A stretch of DNA of 39,311 bases from Duganella sp. sic0402 (GCF_019219065.1 NZ_JAHUWK010000019.1:1-39311); one strand, 5' to 3'; counted from the stretch's first letter, positions 8,051-16,304 are shown. The notes: generated by a model not told the origin, from the sequence alone. Program-made: numbers and translations.

Positions 8051-8291
8051 CGCTAGTTATCAAAATGAAATTTGGCGTTTTTGTAATGCGGCAGTGTAAA
8101 ACTCGGACAATGTTTTCGCATGAAAACAACAAAAATATGGGAAAAAATTATTAATGCCATAAAAAAGTGACATTTCTGCTTTGTGTGGCTAGCAATATTG
8201 TGCGAAATTGCGCCCTGGACGTAGAAAGTGACAGTTGTCATAGAACAGCTGCATTGAGAAGCGCAAATAAAAATCACCTCAGGGAGCACCT
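8051..8291 (+). promoter_or_regulatory. AT-rich upstream region of the second TonB-dependent receptor
   Basis: This 241-bp gap is clearly more AT-rich than its flanks, especially 8060-8175. It contains the dyad TGACA-GT-TGTCA at 8229-8240 and AGGGAG at 8281-8286, the ribosome-binding site of the receptor. No gene is visible and no promoter boxes can be assigned with confidence. Confidence 0.5.
8229..8242. promoter_or_regulatory. Candidate operator with TTGTCATA, upstream of the second receptor
   Basis: TGACAGTTGTCATA combines a five-base perfect dyad (TGACA/TGTCA) with the TTGTCATA octamer also seen at 3616 and 3783. It lies about 50 bases before the receptor start, a position suited to repression or activation. 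Confidence 0.35.
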
Positions 8292-11081
8292 TTGCATCAC
8301 TCCATCAAGAAAAGCGCCATTGCCATGGCGCTGGGTTTGGCATTTTCGCAACACTCGGTAGCGCAAGAAGCCGCAGAACCGAAAATCCAACGTGTTGAAA
8401 TCACCGGTTCCAGCATCAAGCGCACCGAAACCGAAGCCGCCGGCTCGGTCCAGGTACTGACCCGCGACGATATCGCGCGTACCGGTGAAACCACCGTGCT
8501 GGGCATTCTGAATTCGTCGGCCGCCATCGGCATCGAAAGCAATTCGGCCACCGCCAGCTCGGGCGGCTTCGCCACCGGTTCGTCCAGCGTCGGCATGCGC
8601 GGCCTGGGCAAGGTTGCCACCCTGGTGCTGGTCAATGGTCAGCGCATCGCGCAATACGGCCTGTCCGACAATGGCCGTCAGGCCTTCACCAACCTCGACG
8701 CGATTCCTTCCGCGGCGGTTGAGCGTATCGAAATCCTGAAAGACGGCGCATCGGCAATCTATGGCTCGGACGCCATCGCCGGCGTGGTCAACATCATCCT
8801 GATGAAGGACTTTGTGGGCGCCAAAATCAGCGCCAACTACAAAGAAACCGAAAACTTCAAGGACCAGCGTAACCGCAACGTTTCCGGCATCATCGGCTGG
8901 GGCGACATCGACACCAACGGCTTCAACACCTATCTGACCTACGAAGGCTACAAGTCCGACGGCTTCAGCACCGGCGACCTGCGCAGCCACGTGCCGGACT
9001 GGCACCGCCTGACCCCTGGCCGTTCGACCTGGGATGCACTGAACACCTATTCGCCAACCGGCAACTACTACCAGAGCGCGACCAGCATCATCGCCGCGCC
9101 TGGCTGCCCGGCCGACGCGCTTGATCCAAAAGACAAGCTGTGCAAAATGGACCTGCTGCCGACCACCGGCCTGCAAACCGACGCCAAGCGTTACGCCGTG
9201 GCCAGCAACACCCACTTCCGCATCGGCAAAGAGATCGACGCCAACTTCGAGATCACCAATTCCGGCGCCAGCAACGACTACATCGTGTCGCCGTTCGCGC
9301 TCAGCTCGACCATCGCGCCATCCACCTGGTATGACGCGGTTGGCGGCAAGATGGTTGGCCCGTTCTACTATCCGAAGCTGCCGGTTGGCCATCCAAACAA
9401 CCCGTACAGCTCCCCGGTTGAATACCGCGCCCGTCTGATGGACACCGGCAACGGCTTCAACTTCAACCGCGCTGAATCCGAGCAGACCCGCGTGATGCTG
9501 ACCCTGAACGGCGAAGCCGCCGGCTGGGACTGGAAATCGACGGCTGGCTACATGACTTCTAAAGCCACCAAGTCGACCCGCAACGCCAGCGCCGCCGGCT
9601 ACACCAATGCGATCGTCAACGGCACCTACAAGTTCGGCCAGCAAAACGATCCATCGGTGCTGGAATCGATGTTCCCGGTACGCGCCACCGTTGGCGAATC
9701 GAAAACCGCCTTCGTCAACGCCACCGTGTCGGGCGAAGTGATGCAACTGCCGGCAGGCCCGCTGAGCGTTGCAGTCGGCACCGATGTGCGTCGTGAGCAC
9801 TACGCCATGAGCAGCTCCGACAACGTGCTGCGCGGCGAGCTGGTCGGTGTGGCCGGCCTGCAGGTCGACGACAAGATGGATCACTACGCACTGTTTACCG
9901 AAGCCACCATTCCAGTGGTCAAGCGCGTTGAACTGAGCGCCGCGCTGCGCGCCGACAAGTCGAGCAACAGCGAGGTGCACTACTCGCCGAAAGCCGGCCT
10001 GCGCATCAACGCCACCGACAGCCTGCTGCTGCGCGCCACCGTGTCCGGCGGCTTCCGTGCGCCGAACATCGTTGAAACCGGTAACGGCCTGGGCCGTGGT
10101 TCCTTCGTTTCCGGTTCCAGCGACCCGCGCCGCTGCTCGACCGCCAGCACGCTGAACAACCTGGTGCAGAACGCCGCTGGCGCGACCACCACCGACAAGC
10201 AACAGGCAAATACCTTCCGCAATGCGGATTGCAACTTCAGCCTGACCACCTTCGTCGCATCGAACAAGGATCTGAAACCAGAAACCTCGCGTTCGATTAC
10301 CGCCGGCTTCGTGTTTGAGCCAGTCAAAAACTGGACCATGGCGATGGACTACTTCCACATCGAGCGCAAGAACGAAATCACCACCCGTTCCGCAGCCGAC
10401 GTGCTGGCTGGCGAAAGCAGCCTGCCAGAAGGCAAGCTGATCCGTATCGACAACAGCATCTCGGATACGCAATTCCTGGCGCTGGTCAACAAATACGCTC
10501 CGGGCAACACCGTCAACTTCGGCGGCGTTGGCGCCATCGGCCTGCTGTACAACCCATACGTCAACACCGGCAAGAGCCGTGCTTCGGGCTTCGACTTCGA
10601 CGCCTCCGGCCGTTTCAACACCGAGCTGGGCCAGGTACGCCTGAAACTGGAAGGTAACTACCTGTGGAAATACCAGGAATTCAGCGTCACCAAAAACGCC
10701 TACGGCGACAATATGGCTGGCAACTACGACATGGGTTCGCGCCTGAAAACCAAGCTGCGCGCCTACCTGAAGAGCGGCAGCTTTGACCACGGCGTGACGC
10801 TGAACTACGCCAGCGGCTTCAGCAACAACAACGAGTCGTCGCCGACCTACTGCGCCACCAACAACGTTGCAGCAGCCTATATGGCGACCTGCGGCCACGT
10901 CGGCAGCAACACCACGGTCGACTACAACCTGTCGTACAGCGGTATCAAAAATACCAAGCTGAGCCTGTTCATCGACAACCTGTTCGAACAGGATGCACCG
11001 GTGCAATGGCGTCGTGGCTACATCGACAGCGGCTACCAGTTCCGCCGTATCGGCCTGACCGCTTCCTACTCGTTCTTCTGA
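8292..11081 (+). CDS. TonB-dependent outer-membrane receptor, second subfamily
   Basis: This 929-residue receptor is not a close copy of the one at 3944. A signal peptide (KKSAIAMALGLAFSQHSVAQ) is followed by a plug with VEITGSSIKRTE, the long Ser/Thr/Gly-rich insert GESN-like region, VGMRGLGKVATLVLVNGQRI and ILKDGASAIYGSDAIAGVVNI. This plug type belongs to the iron-complex/vitamin-like COG1629 receptors with a GSSIKR motif. The barrel ends in SYSFF. Several spaced Cys pairs in presumed loops (for example GCPAD...KLC and YCAT...ATCGH) suggest extracellular disulphides. The start is TTG 8292 with AGGGAG five bases upstream; no ATG fits the signal peptide. It has its own promoter region and terminator. 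The ligand is not predictable. Confidence 0.92.
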   Translation: MHHSIKKSAIAMALGLAFSQHSVAQEAAEPKIQRVEITGSSIKRTETEAAGSVQVLTRDDIARTGETTVLGILNSSAAIGIESNSATASSGGFATGSSSVGMRGLGKVATLVLVNGQRIAQYGLSDNGRQAFTNLDAIPSAAVERIEILKDGASAIYGSDAIAGVVNIILMKDFVGAKISANYKETENFKDQRNRNVSGIIGWGDIDTNGFNTYLTYEGYKSDGFSTGDLRSHVPDWHRLTPGRSTWDALNTYSPTGNYYQSATSIIAAPGCPADALDPKDKLCKMDLLPTTGLQTDAKRYAVASNTHFRIGKEIDANFEITNSGASNDYIVSPFALSSTIAPSTWYDAVGGKMVGPFYYPKLPVGHPNNPYSSPVEYRARLMDTGNGFNFNRAESEQTRVMLTLNGEAAGWDWKSTAGYMTSKATKSTRNASAAGYTNAIVNGTYKFGQQNDPSVLESMFPVRATVGESKTAFVNATVSGEVMQLPAGPLSVAVGTDVRREHYAMSSSDNVLRGELVGVAGLQVDDKMDHYALFTEATIPVVKRVELSAALRADKSSNSEVHYSPKAGLRINATDSLLLRATVSGGFRAPNIVETGNGLGRGSFVSGSSDPRRCSTASTLNNLVQNAAGATTTDKQQANTFRNADCNFSLTTFVASNKDLKPETSRSITAGFVFEPVKNWTMAMDYFHIERKNEITTRSAADVLAGESSLPEGKLIRIDNSISDTQFLALVNKYAPGNTVNFGGVGAIGLLYNPYVNTGKSRASGFDFDASGRFNTELGQVRLKLEGNYLWKYQEFSVTKNAYGDNMAGNYDMGSRLKTKLRAYLKSGSFDHGVTLNYASGFSNNNESSPTYCATNNVAAAYMATCGHVGSNTTVDYNLSYSGIKNTKLSLFIDNLFEQDAPVQWRRGYIDSGYQFRRIGLTASYSFF

Positions 11082-11113
11082 TCGGGTAGTTAGTTCAGAT
11101 CGTCCGCTGACTG

Positions 11114-11146
11114 AAAAGACCAGGCCTTGTGCCTGGTCTTTTTTTT
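11114..11146 (+). terminator. Rho-independent terminator after the second receptor
   Basis: AAGACCAGGC at 11116-11125 pairs perfectly with GCCTGGTCTT at 11131-11140 around a five-base loop, extended by A:T pairs to 11114, with eight consecutive Ts from 11139. It closes the inserted uptake island before the ribosomal genes resume. Confidence 0.93.
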
Positions 11147-11521
11147 GCCCGCGTGCCGCCATGCAGACCGCCACGCCACCCAAGCCCATCCTGATCGCGC
11201 CCCTCGGTGCGGTTATGGCAGCGGCCCGCAAGATCGACTGGTATGGCGCCGGCAAGATGGAAGAAAATGCAAGCTTGCAGGCCTGATTTGCAGACCCGGA
11301 ATCGCGCCGCAAGCCGCATGCGGCCTCGCTTGCGGCGCTTCCCGTACACCGGGCCGGCCGGGGCTGCCAAAAAACTGACATACCTCGTACTAAGTTGTTG
11401 CGTCAACCCCCAAATCAAGATACACTAGCCGGCTTCGGTATGGATTCGTCTTTTTATTGGTCCGTACTATTTTGTAGTTCAACATATCCCCGCCCAATCG
11501 TAGGTGGGAATTGGAGAAAAA
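11147..11521. other. Gene-poor leader region before rplC
   Basis: This 375-bp stretch has no recognisable gene. It includes an 11-bp perfect inverted repeat, GCGCCGCAAGC at 11304-11314 with 11328-11338, whose loop holds another palindrome (CCGCATGCGG). A 41-codon open frame at 11161-11286 lacks a ribosome-binding site and matches no family I know. From about 11370 it becomes AT-richer and looks like promoter and 5' leader of the rplC operon. A short CCCGCC/GGTGGG hairpin sits just before the rplC ribosome-binding site. Confidence 0.5.
11398..11426 (+). promoter_or_regulatory. Possible promoter of the rplC-rpsQ operon
   Basis: TTGCGT (11398-11403) and TACACT (11421-11426) are separated by 17 bases. 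The match to the sigma-70 consensus is only moderate, but a promoter is needed here because a terminator lies upstream at 11114-11146. Transcription from it would give a leader of about 90 bases before rplC. Confidence 0.4.
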
Positions 11522-12178
11522 ATGAGCCTTGGCCTCCTCGGTCGCAAGGTTGGTATGATGCGCATCTTCACCGATGACGGGGACTCGATCCCAGTCACCG
11601 TTGTTGACGTATCGAACAACCGTGTTGCGCAAATCAAAACTCCTGAAACTGACGGCTACACCGCAGTTCAGGTCGCATTCGGTCAACGTCGCGCCTCCCG
11701 CGTGACCAAAGCCGTTGCTGGTCACCACGCTAAAGCGGGTGTTGAAGCTGGTACTCTGCTGAAAGAGTTCCGCGTTGACGCAGCTAAAGCCGCCGAACTG
11801 AAAGCTGGCGAAGTTGTCGCCGTTTCGCTGTTCGAAGTAGGTCAAAAAGTGGACGTACAAGGTGTTTCGATCGGTAAAGGCTACGCCGGTACCATCAAGC
11901 GTCACAACTTTGCTTCGGGTCGTCAGACCCACGGTAACTCGCGTTCGCACAACGTTCCAGGTTCGATCGGTATGGCGCAAGATCCAGGCCGCGTGTTCCC
12001 TGGTAAACGCATGACCGGTCACATGGGTGATGTCACCACGACCGTGCAGAACCTCGAAATCGCCCGTATCGACGCCGACCGTCAGCTGCTGCTGGTCAAA
12101 GGTGCGATCCCTGGCGCCAAAAACGGCCAGGTAGTGGTTTCGCCTGCTGTCAAAGTTAAAGCAAAGAAGGGAGCTTAA
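11522..12178 (+). CDS. rplC: 50S ribosomal protein L3
   Basis: L3 is an early assembly protein that reaches toward the peptidyl-transferase centre. The 218-residue product opens with LGLLGRKVGMMRIF and has the long extension loop THGNSRSHNVPGSIGMAQDPGRVFPGKRMTG. Gln153 in GMAQDPG corresponds to the Gln methylated by PrmB in E. coli (Gln150). ATG 11522 has GGAG six bases upstream; an in-frame GTG at 11504 overlaps the leader and is rejected. It is the first gene of the truncated S10 operon here, four bases from rplD. Confidence 0.97.
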   Translation: MSLGLLGRKVGMMRIFTDDGDSIPVTVVDVSNNRVAQIKTPETDGYTAVQVAFGQRRASRVTKAVAGHHAKAGVEAGTLLKEFRVDAAKAAELKAGEVVAVSLFEVGQKVDVQGVSIGKGYAGTIKRHNFASGRQTHGNSRSHNVPGSIGMAQDPGRVFPGKRMTGHMGDVTTTVQNLEIARIDADRQLLLVKGAIPGAKNGQVVVSPAVKVKAKKGA

Positions 12179-12181
12179 ACG

Positions 12182-12802
12182 ATGGAACTCAAGCTCTTGA
12201 ACGCTCAAGGTCAAGCCGCCTCTAACGTTGCCGCCGCCGATACCGTCTTCGGCCGTGACTACAACGAAGCCCTGATCCACCAGATCGTCGTTGCTTACCA
12301 AGCCAATGCTCGCAGCGGCAACCGCAAGCAAAAAGACCGTGAAGAAGTCCACCACACGACCAAGAAGCCATGGCGCCAAAAAGGCACCGGCCGCGCACGT
12401 GCTGGTATGTCGTCGTCGCCACTGTGGCGCGGCGGTGGTCGCATCTTCCCGAACTCGCCTGACGAGAACTTCACCCACAAAGTGAACAAGAAGATGTACC
12501 GCGCTGGTATCTGCTCGATCCTGTCGCAACTGGCCCGCGAAGAGCGCCTGGTTGTGGTGGAAGATTTCGCGATCGAAGCACCAAAAACCAAGCTGCTGTC
12601 GCAAAAGCTGACCGGCATGGGCTTTGATTCGGTACTGATCATCACCGACGTTGCCAACGAAAACCTGGAACTGGCTTCGCGCAATCTGCCGAACGTTCTG
12701 GTCGTTGAACCACGTCACGCAGATCCAATGTCCCTGGTGTTCTACAAGAAGATCGTGGTCACCAAAGCTGCATTGGCCAAGATTGAGGAGATGCTGGCAT
12801 GA
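12182..12802 (+). CDS. rplD: 50S ribosomal protein L4
   Basis: L4 lines the nascent-peptide tunnel with a long loop and in E. coli represses its own operon by binding the S10 leader. The 206-residue product has the family loop around KQKDREEVHHTTKKPWRQKGTGRARAG and SSPLWRGGG. It starts four bases after rplC stops and overlaps rplW by four bases (ATGA). Because rpsJ is far away, the usual L4-responsive S10 leader would have to lie before rplC if that control exists here. Confidence 0.98.
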   Translation: MELKLLNAQGQAASNVAAADTVFGRDYNEALIHQIVVAYQANARSGNRKQKDREEVHHTTKKPWRQKGTGRARAGMSSSPLWRGGGRIFPNSPDENFTHKVNKKMYRAGICSILSQLAREERLVVVEDFAIEAPKTKLLSQKLTGMGFDSVLIITDVANENLELASRNLPNVLVVEPRHADPMSLVFYKKIVVTKAALAKIEEMLA

Positions 12803-13113
12803 GCGCATTGAAATTTAGCGAAGAACGCCTGCTGAAGGTACTGGTTGCTCCAGTGATTTCCGAGAAGGCCACCATGGTCGCGGAAAAGAACGAGCAGATC
12901 GTGTTCCGTGTTACCACCGACGCGACCAAGCCAGAAATCAAGGCTGCCGTTGAACTGCTGTTCAAAGTCCAAGTGGAATCGGTGCAAACCGTGAACCGCG
13001 AAGGCAAGCAAAAGCGTTCGGGCGCCCACATCGGCCGCCGCAACCACACCAAGCGTGCTTTCGTGTGCCTGAAACCAGGCCAGGAAATCAATTTCACCGA
13101 GGAGGCTAAATAA
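12799..13113 (+). CDS. rplW: 50S ribosomal protein L23
   Basis: L23 lies at the tunnel exit and is the docking point for trigger factor and SRP. The 104-residue product has the family opening SEERLLKVLVAPVISEKAT, in which Glu22 corresponds to the trigger-factor contact Glu18 of E. coli. It overlaps rplD by four bases and rplB by one base, a sign of translational coupling. Confidence 0.98.
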   Translation: MSALKFSEERLLKVLVAPVISEKATMVAEKNEQIVFRVTTDATKPEIKAAVELLFKVQVESVQTVNREGKQKRSGAHIGRRNHTKRAFVCLKPGQEINFTEEAK

Positions 13114-13943
13114 TGGCACTCGTTAAGATGAAGCCAACCTCCCCAGGCCGTCGCGGCATGGTGAAAGTTGTGAACACCGACCTGTTCAAAGGCCGTCCGT
13201 TCGCAGCCCTGGTTGAGAAAAAATCGAAAACTGCTGGCCGTAACAACAACGGCCACATCACCACCCGTCACATCGGTGGTGGTCACAAGCAGCACTACCG
13301 CGTGATCGACTTCAAGCGTAACAGCAAGGATGGCATCCCAGCGAAAGTGGAACGTATCGAATACGATCCAAACCGCACCGCGCACATCGCGCTGCTGTGC
13401 TACGCCGATGGCGCCCGTACCTACATCATCGCCACCAAAGGCATGGCTGTGGGCGACGCCGTGATGACCGGTTCGGAAGCGCCGATCAAACCAGGTAACT
13501 GCCTGCCGATCCGCAACATCCCGGTCGGTACCATCATGAACTGCGTCGAAATGCTGCCAGGTAAGGGTGCCCAAATGGCCCGTACCGCCGGCGCCGGCGT
13601 TGTGCTGATGGCACGTGAAGGCACCTACGCTCAAGTGCGTCTGCGCTCGGGTGAAGTGCGTCGCGTGCACATCGAGTGCCGTGCAACCGTGGGTGAAGTC
13701 GGCAATGCCGAGCACAGCCTGCGCAAGATCGGTAAAGCTGGTGCGATGCGTTGGCGTGGTGTTCGTCCTACCGTTCGCGGTGTGGTCATGAACCCGGTCG
13801 ATCACCCGCACGGTGGTGGTGAAGGTAAAACCGCAGCTGGTCGTCACCCTGTTTCGCCATGGGGCCAACAGACCAAGGGCAAGAAGACTCGCAGCAACAA
13901 GCGTACTTCTTCGATGATCGTCTCGCGCCGCGGCAAGAAATAA
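13113..13943 (+). CDS. rplB: 50S ribosomal protein L2
   Basis: L2 is a primary 23S rRNA binder needed for subunit joining and peptidyl transfer. The 276-residue product carries the conserved RNNNGHITTRHIGGGHKQ segment and the NPVDHPHGGGEGK motif near residues 227-239, which contains the functionally important His. The C-terminus is the usual Lys/Arg-rich KGKKTRSNKRTS tail. Its ATG overlaps the last base of the rplW stop codon. Confidence 0.98.
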   Translation: MALVKMKPTSPGRRGMVKVVNTDLFKGRPFAALVEKKSKTAGRNNNGHITTRHIGGGHKQHYRVIDFKRNSKDGIPAKVERIEYDPNRTAHIALLCYADGARTYIIATKGMAVGDAVMTGSEAPIKPGNCLPIRNIPVGTIMNCVEMLPGKGAQMARTAGAGVVLMAREGTYAQVRLRSGEVRRVHIECRATVGEVGNAEHSLRKIGKAGAMRWRGVRPTVRGVVMNPVDHPHGGGEGKTAAGRHPVSPWGQQTKGKKTRSNKRTSSMIVSRRGKK

Positions 13944-13952
13944 GGATAAATC

Positions 13953-14228
13953 ATGACTCGTTCATTGAAAAAAGGGCCGTTCTGTGACGCCCACCTGGTG
14001 AAAAAAGTCGAAGCCGCGCAAGCGAACAAAGACAAAAAGCCAATCAAAACCTGGTCCCGTCGCTCGACCATCATGCCTGACTTCATCGGCCTGACGATCG
14101 CTGTTCACAACGGCAAGCTGCACGTGCCTGTGTACGTTTCCGAGAACATGGTAGGTCACAAGCTCGGCGAATTCGCGCTGACCCGCACGTTCAAAGGCCA
14201 TGCCGCTGACAAGAAGGCGAAGAAATAA
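13953..14228 (+). CDS. rpsS: 30S ribosomal protein S19
   Basis: S19 binds 16S rRNA in the head with S13 and approaches the A-site tRNA. The 91-residue product opens with MTRSLKKGPFCDAHL and contains WSRRSTIMPDFIGLTIAVHNGK, the family signature. It lies nine bases after rplB and its stop codon overlaps the rplV start by one base. Confidence 0.98.
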   Translation: MTRSLKKGPFCDAHLVKKVEAAQANKDKKPIKTWSRRSTIMPDFIGLTIAVHNGKLHVPVYVSENMVGHKLGEFALTRTFKGHAADKKAKK

Positions 14229-14557
14229 TGGAAACCAAAGCTATCCTCAAAGGCGTGCGCCTGTCGGACCAAAAGGGCCGTCTGGTTGCTGACCTGATCC
14301 GTGGCAAAAAAGTTGACGCTGCATTGAACATCTTGCAGTTCAGCCCGAAAAAAGGCGCCACCATCATCAAGAAAGTGCTGGAGTCGGCTATCGCCAACGC
14401 CGAGCACAACGATGGTGCCGACATCGACGAACTGTTCGTGAAAACGATCTACGTTGAAAAGGGCCCGATCCTGAAGCGCTTCACCGCGCGTGCAAAAGGT
14501 CGTGGCGATCGTATCTCGAAACAATCGTGTCACATTTATGTGACCGTCGGCAACTAA
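14228..14557 (+). CDS. rplV: 50S ribosomal protein L22
   Basis: L22 contributes a beta-hairpin to the exit tunnel, close to the macrolide site. The 109-residue product has the conserved VRLSDQKGRLVADLIRGKKV start and the hairpin region KGPILKRFTARAKGRGDRISK. It is coupled to rpsS by a one-base overlap and followed by rpsC after nine bases. Confidence 0.98.
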   Translation: METKAILKGVRLSDQKGRLVADLIRGKKVDAALNILQFSPKKGATIIKKVLESAIANAEHNDGADIDELFVKTIYVEKGPILKRFTARAKGRGDRISKQSCHIYVTVGN

Positions 14558-14566
14558 GGAGCCAAG

Positions 14567-15346
14567 ATGGGTCAGAAAATTCATCCAACTGGTTTCCGCC
14601 TGGCGGTAACCCGTAACTGGGCTTCGCGTTGGTATGCAGGCAATGGTAACTTTGCCGCCATGCTGAACGAAGACTTGAAAGCACGTACCTACCTGAAAGC
14701 CAAGCTGAAGAACGCTTCGGTCGGCCGCATCGTGATCGAGCGTCCAGCCAAGAACGCGCGTTTCACCATCTACAGCTCGCGTCCAGGCGTGGTCATTGGT
14801 AAAAAAGGCGAAGACATCGAAGTACTGAAGTCGGCGCTGACCAAGATCATGGGTGTGCCGGTGCACGTCAATATCGAAGAAATCCGCAAGCCAGAAATCG
14901 ACTCGCAGCTGATCGCTGATTCGATCGCTCAGCAGCTGGAAAAACGCATTATGTTCCGCCGCGCGATGAAACGCGCGATGCAGAACGCCATGCGTCTGGG
15001 CGCCCTGGGCATCAAGATCATGTCGTCGGGTCGTCTGAACGGCATCGAGATCGCCCGTACCGAATGGTATCGCGAAGGCCGTGTGCCACTGCACACCCTG
15101 CGCGCTGACATCGACTACGGCACCAGCGAAGCTTCGACCACCTACGGCATCATCGGTGTCAAGGTGTGGGTATACAAAGGTGACCGCGCGCCTAACGGCG
15201 ATGCACCAGTCATCGATACCCCGCCGGACGAGAAAAAGCCACGTGGCCCACGTCGTGAAGACGGCAAACCAGCTGGCCGTCCGCGTCCAGCCGGTGCTGG
15301 TGGCGCCCGCCGCGCTGCCAAGCCAGCCGAGAAAGCAGGAGAATAA
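14567..15346 (+). CDS. rpsC: 30S ribosomal protein S3
   Basis: S3 forms part of the mRNA entry channel and its helicase activity together with S4 and S5. The 259-residue product opens with MGQKIHPTGFRL and contains a KH RNA-binding domain with the GxxG loop in GVVIGKKGEDIE. After the conserved C-terminal domain there is a Pro/Arg/Gly/Ala-rich tail of about 45 residues, making it longer than the 233 residues of E. coli S3 but typical of Burkholderiales. The spacing to rplP is two bases. Confidence 0.98.
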   Translation: MGQKIHPTGFRLAVTRNWASRWYAGNGNFAAMLNEDLKARTYLKAKLKNASVGRIVIERPAKNARFTIYSSRPGVVIGKKGEDIEVLKSALTKIMGVPVHVNIEEIRKPEIDSQLIADSIAQQLEKRIMFRRAMKRAMQNAMRLGALGIKIMSSGRLNGIEIARTEWYREGRVPLHTLRADIDYGTSEASTTYGIIGVKVWVYKGDRAPNGDAPVIDTPPDEKKPRGPRREDGKPAGRPRPAGAGGARRAAKPAEKAGE

Positions 15347-15348
15347 TC

Positions 15349-15768
15349 ATGCTGCAACCAGCACGCAGAAAGTATCGTAAAGAGCAGAAAGGCCGTAACA
15401 CCGGCATTTCGCACAGCGCCGGCACCAACGTGTCGTTCGGCGAGTTCGGTCTGAAAGCAGTTGCCCGTGGTCGTATCACGGCACGTCAGATCGAAGCCGC
15501 ACGTCGCGCCATGACCCGTCACATCAAACGTGGCGGTCGTATCTGGATTCGCGTTTTCCCGGACAAACCGATTTCGAACAAGCCTGCCGAAGTCCGTATG
15601 GGTAACGGTAAGGGTAATCCGGAATACTACGTCGCTGAAATCCGTCCAGGCAAAGTCCTGTACGAAATGGATGGCGTAGGCGAAGAACTGGCGCGCGAAG
15701 CATTCCGCCTGGCCGCTGCCAAACTGCCACTGGCGACCACGTTCGTGGTCCGTCAAGTTGGTCAATAA
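15349..15768 (+). CDS. rplP: 50S ribosomal protein L16
   Basis: L16 organises the A-site side of the 50S subunit. The 139-residue product opens with MLQPARRKYRKEQKGR and has GRIWIRVFPDKPISNKPAEVRMGNGKGNPEYYVAEI split over its middle. Arg83 before MGNGKGN corresponds to the Arg81 hydroxylated by YcfD/RoxA in E. coli. It starts two bases after rpsC. Confidence 0.98.
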   Translation: MLQPARRKYRKEQKGRNTGISHSAGTNVSFGEFGLKAVARGRITARQIEAARRAMTRHIKRGGRIWIRVFPDKPISNKPAEVRMGNGKGNPEYYVAEIRPGKVLYEMDGVGEELAREAFRLAAAKLPLATTFVVRQVGQ

Positions 15769-15780
15769 CAGGAGTGAAAT

Positions 15781-15972
15781 ATGAAAGCATCTGAACTCCG
15801 CGGCAAAGACCAGGTAGCTCTGCAAAAAGAGCTGAATGACCTGTTGAAGGCACAGTTCGGCCTGCGTATGCAAATCGCTACGCAACAGCTGAGCAACACC
15901 TCGCAGCTCAAGAAGGTACGTCGCGATATCGCACGCGTAAAAACGGTATTGAACACGAAGGAAGCAAAATGA
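15781..15972 (+). CDS. rpmC: 50S ribosomal protein L29
   Basis: L29 is a small two-helix protein near the tunnel exit beside L23. The 63-residue product has the expected ELRGKDQVALQKELNDLLKAQFGLRMQ helix and a basic second helix with VRRDIARVKTVL. AGGAG lies at 15771-15775. Its end overlaps rpsQ by four bases (ATGA). Confidence 0.97.
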   Translation: MKASELRGKDQVALQKELNDLLKAQFGLRMQIATQQLSNTSQLKKVRRDIARVKTVLNTKEAK

Positions 15973-16235
15973 CCGAGCAAGTAAAGCTGAAGCGTACGCT
16001 GATCGGTAAAGTTGTGTCCGACAAGATGGACAAGACCGTTACCGTTCTGATCGAACGTCACGTGAAACACCCTCTGTATGGCAAGATCATCGTTCGTAGC
16101 GCCAAGTACCACGCGCACGACGAGACCAACCAGGTGAAAGCCGGTGACACGGTGGAAATCGTGGAAGGTCGTCCGATCTCCAAAACGAAGGCATGGACCG
16201 TGACTCGTGTGGTGCAAGCCGCACAAATCGTTTAA
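15969..16235 (+). CDS. rpsQ: 30S ribosomal protein S17
   Basis: S17 is an OB-fold protein that binds 16S rRNA early in assembly. The 88-residue product has LIGKVVSDKMDKTVTVLIER and the HPLYGKIIVRSAKYHAHDE segment typical of the family. It is the last gene of this unit; a weak terminator and a 279-bp gap follow. Confidence 0.97.
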   Translation: MTEQVKLKRTLIGKVVSDKMDKTVTVLIERHVKHPLYGKIIVRSAKYHAHDETNQVKAGDTVEIVEGRPISKTKAWTVTRVVQAAQIV

Positions 16236-16258
16236 TTGAACTGACTGCCGCCTGAGAT

Positions 16259-16290
16259 TGCCCGAAACGGTGGTGTCGGGCGGTGTTTTT
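16259..16290 (+). terminator. Probable terminator of the rplC-rpsQ unit
   Basis: TGCCCGA at 16259-16265 pairs with TCGGGCG at 16276-16282 (one T:G end pair) around a ten-base loop, followed by GTGTTTTT. The stem is short, so termination may be partial, but its place between rpsQ and rplN matches the S10/spc boundary of other proteobacteria. Confidence 0.6.
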
Positions 16291-16304
16291 CAATTAGTTC
16301 TTGC

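Noticed and set aside
11161..11286. 41-codon open frame before rplC
   Set aside because: No ribosome-binding site, no family resemblance; such a frame is expected by chance in GC-rich DNA.
8274..11381. Long antisense open frame opposite the second TonB-dependent receptor
   Set aside because: Same reasoning: the plus-strand receptor is certain, and the antisense product has no recognisable domain.
11504..11521. GTG start extending L3 by six residues
   Set aside because: It would place the start over the GGAG site that serves ATG 11522, and the family starts at the latter.
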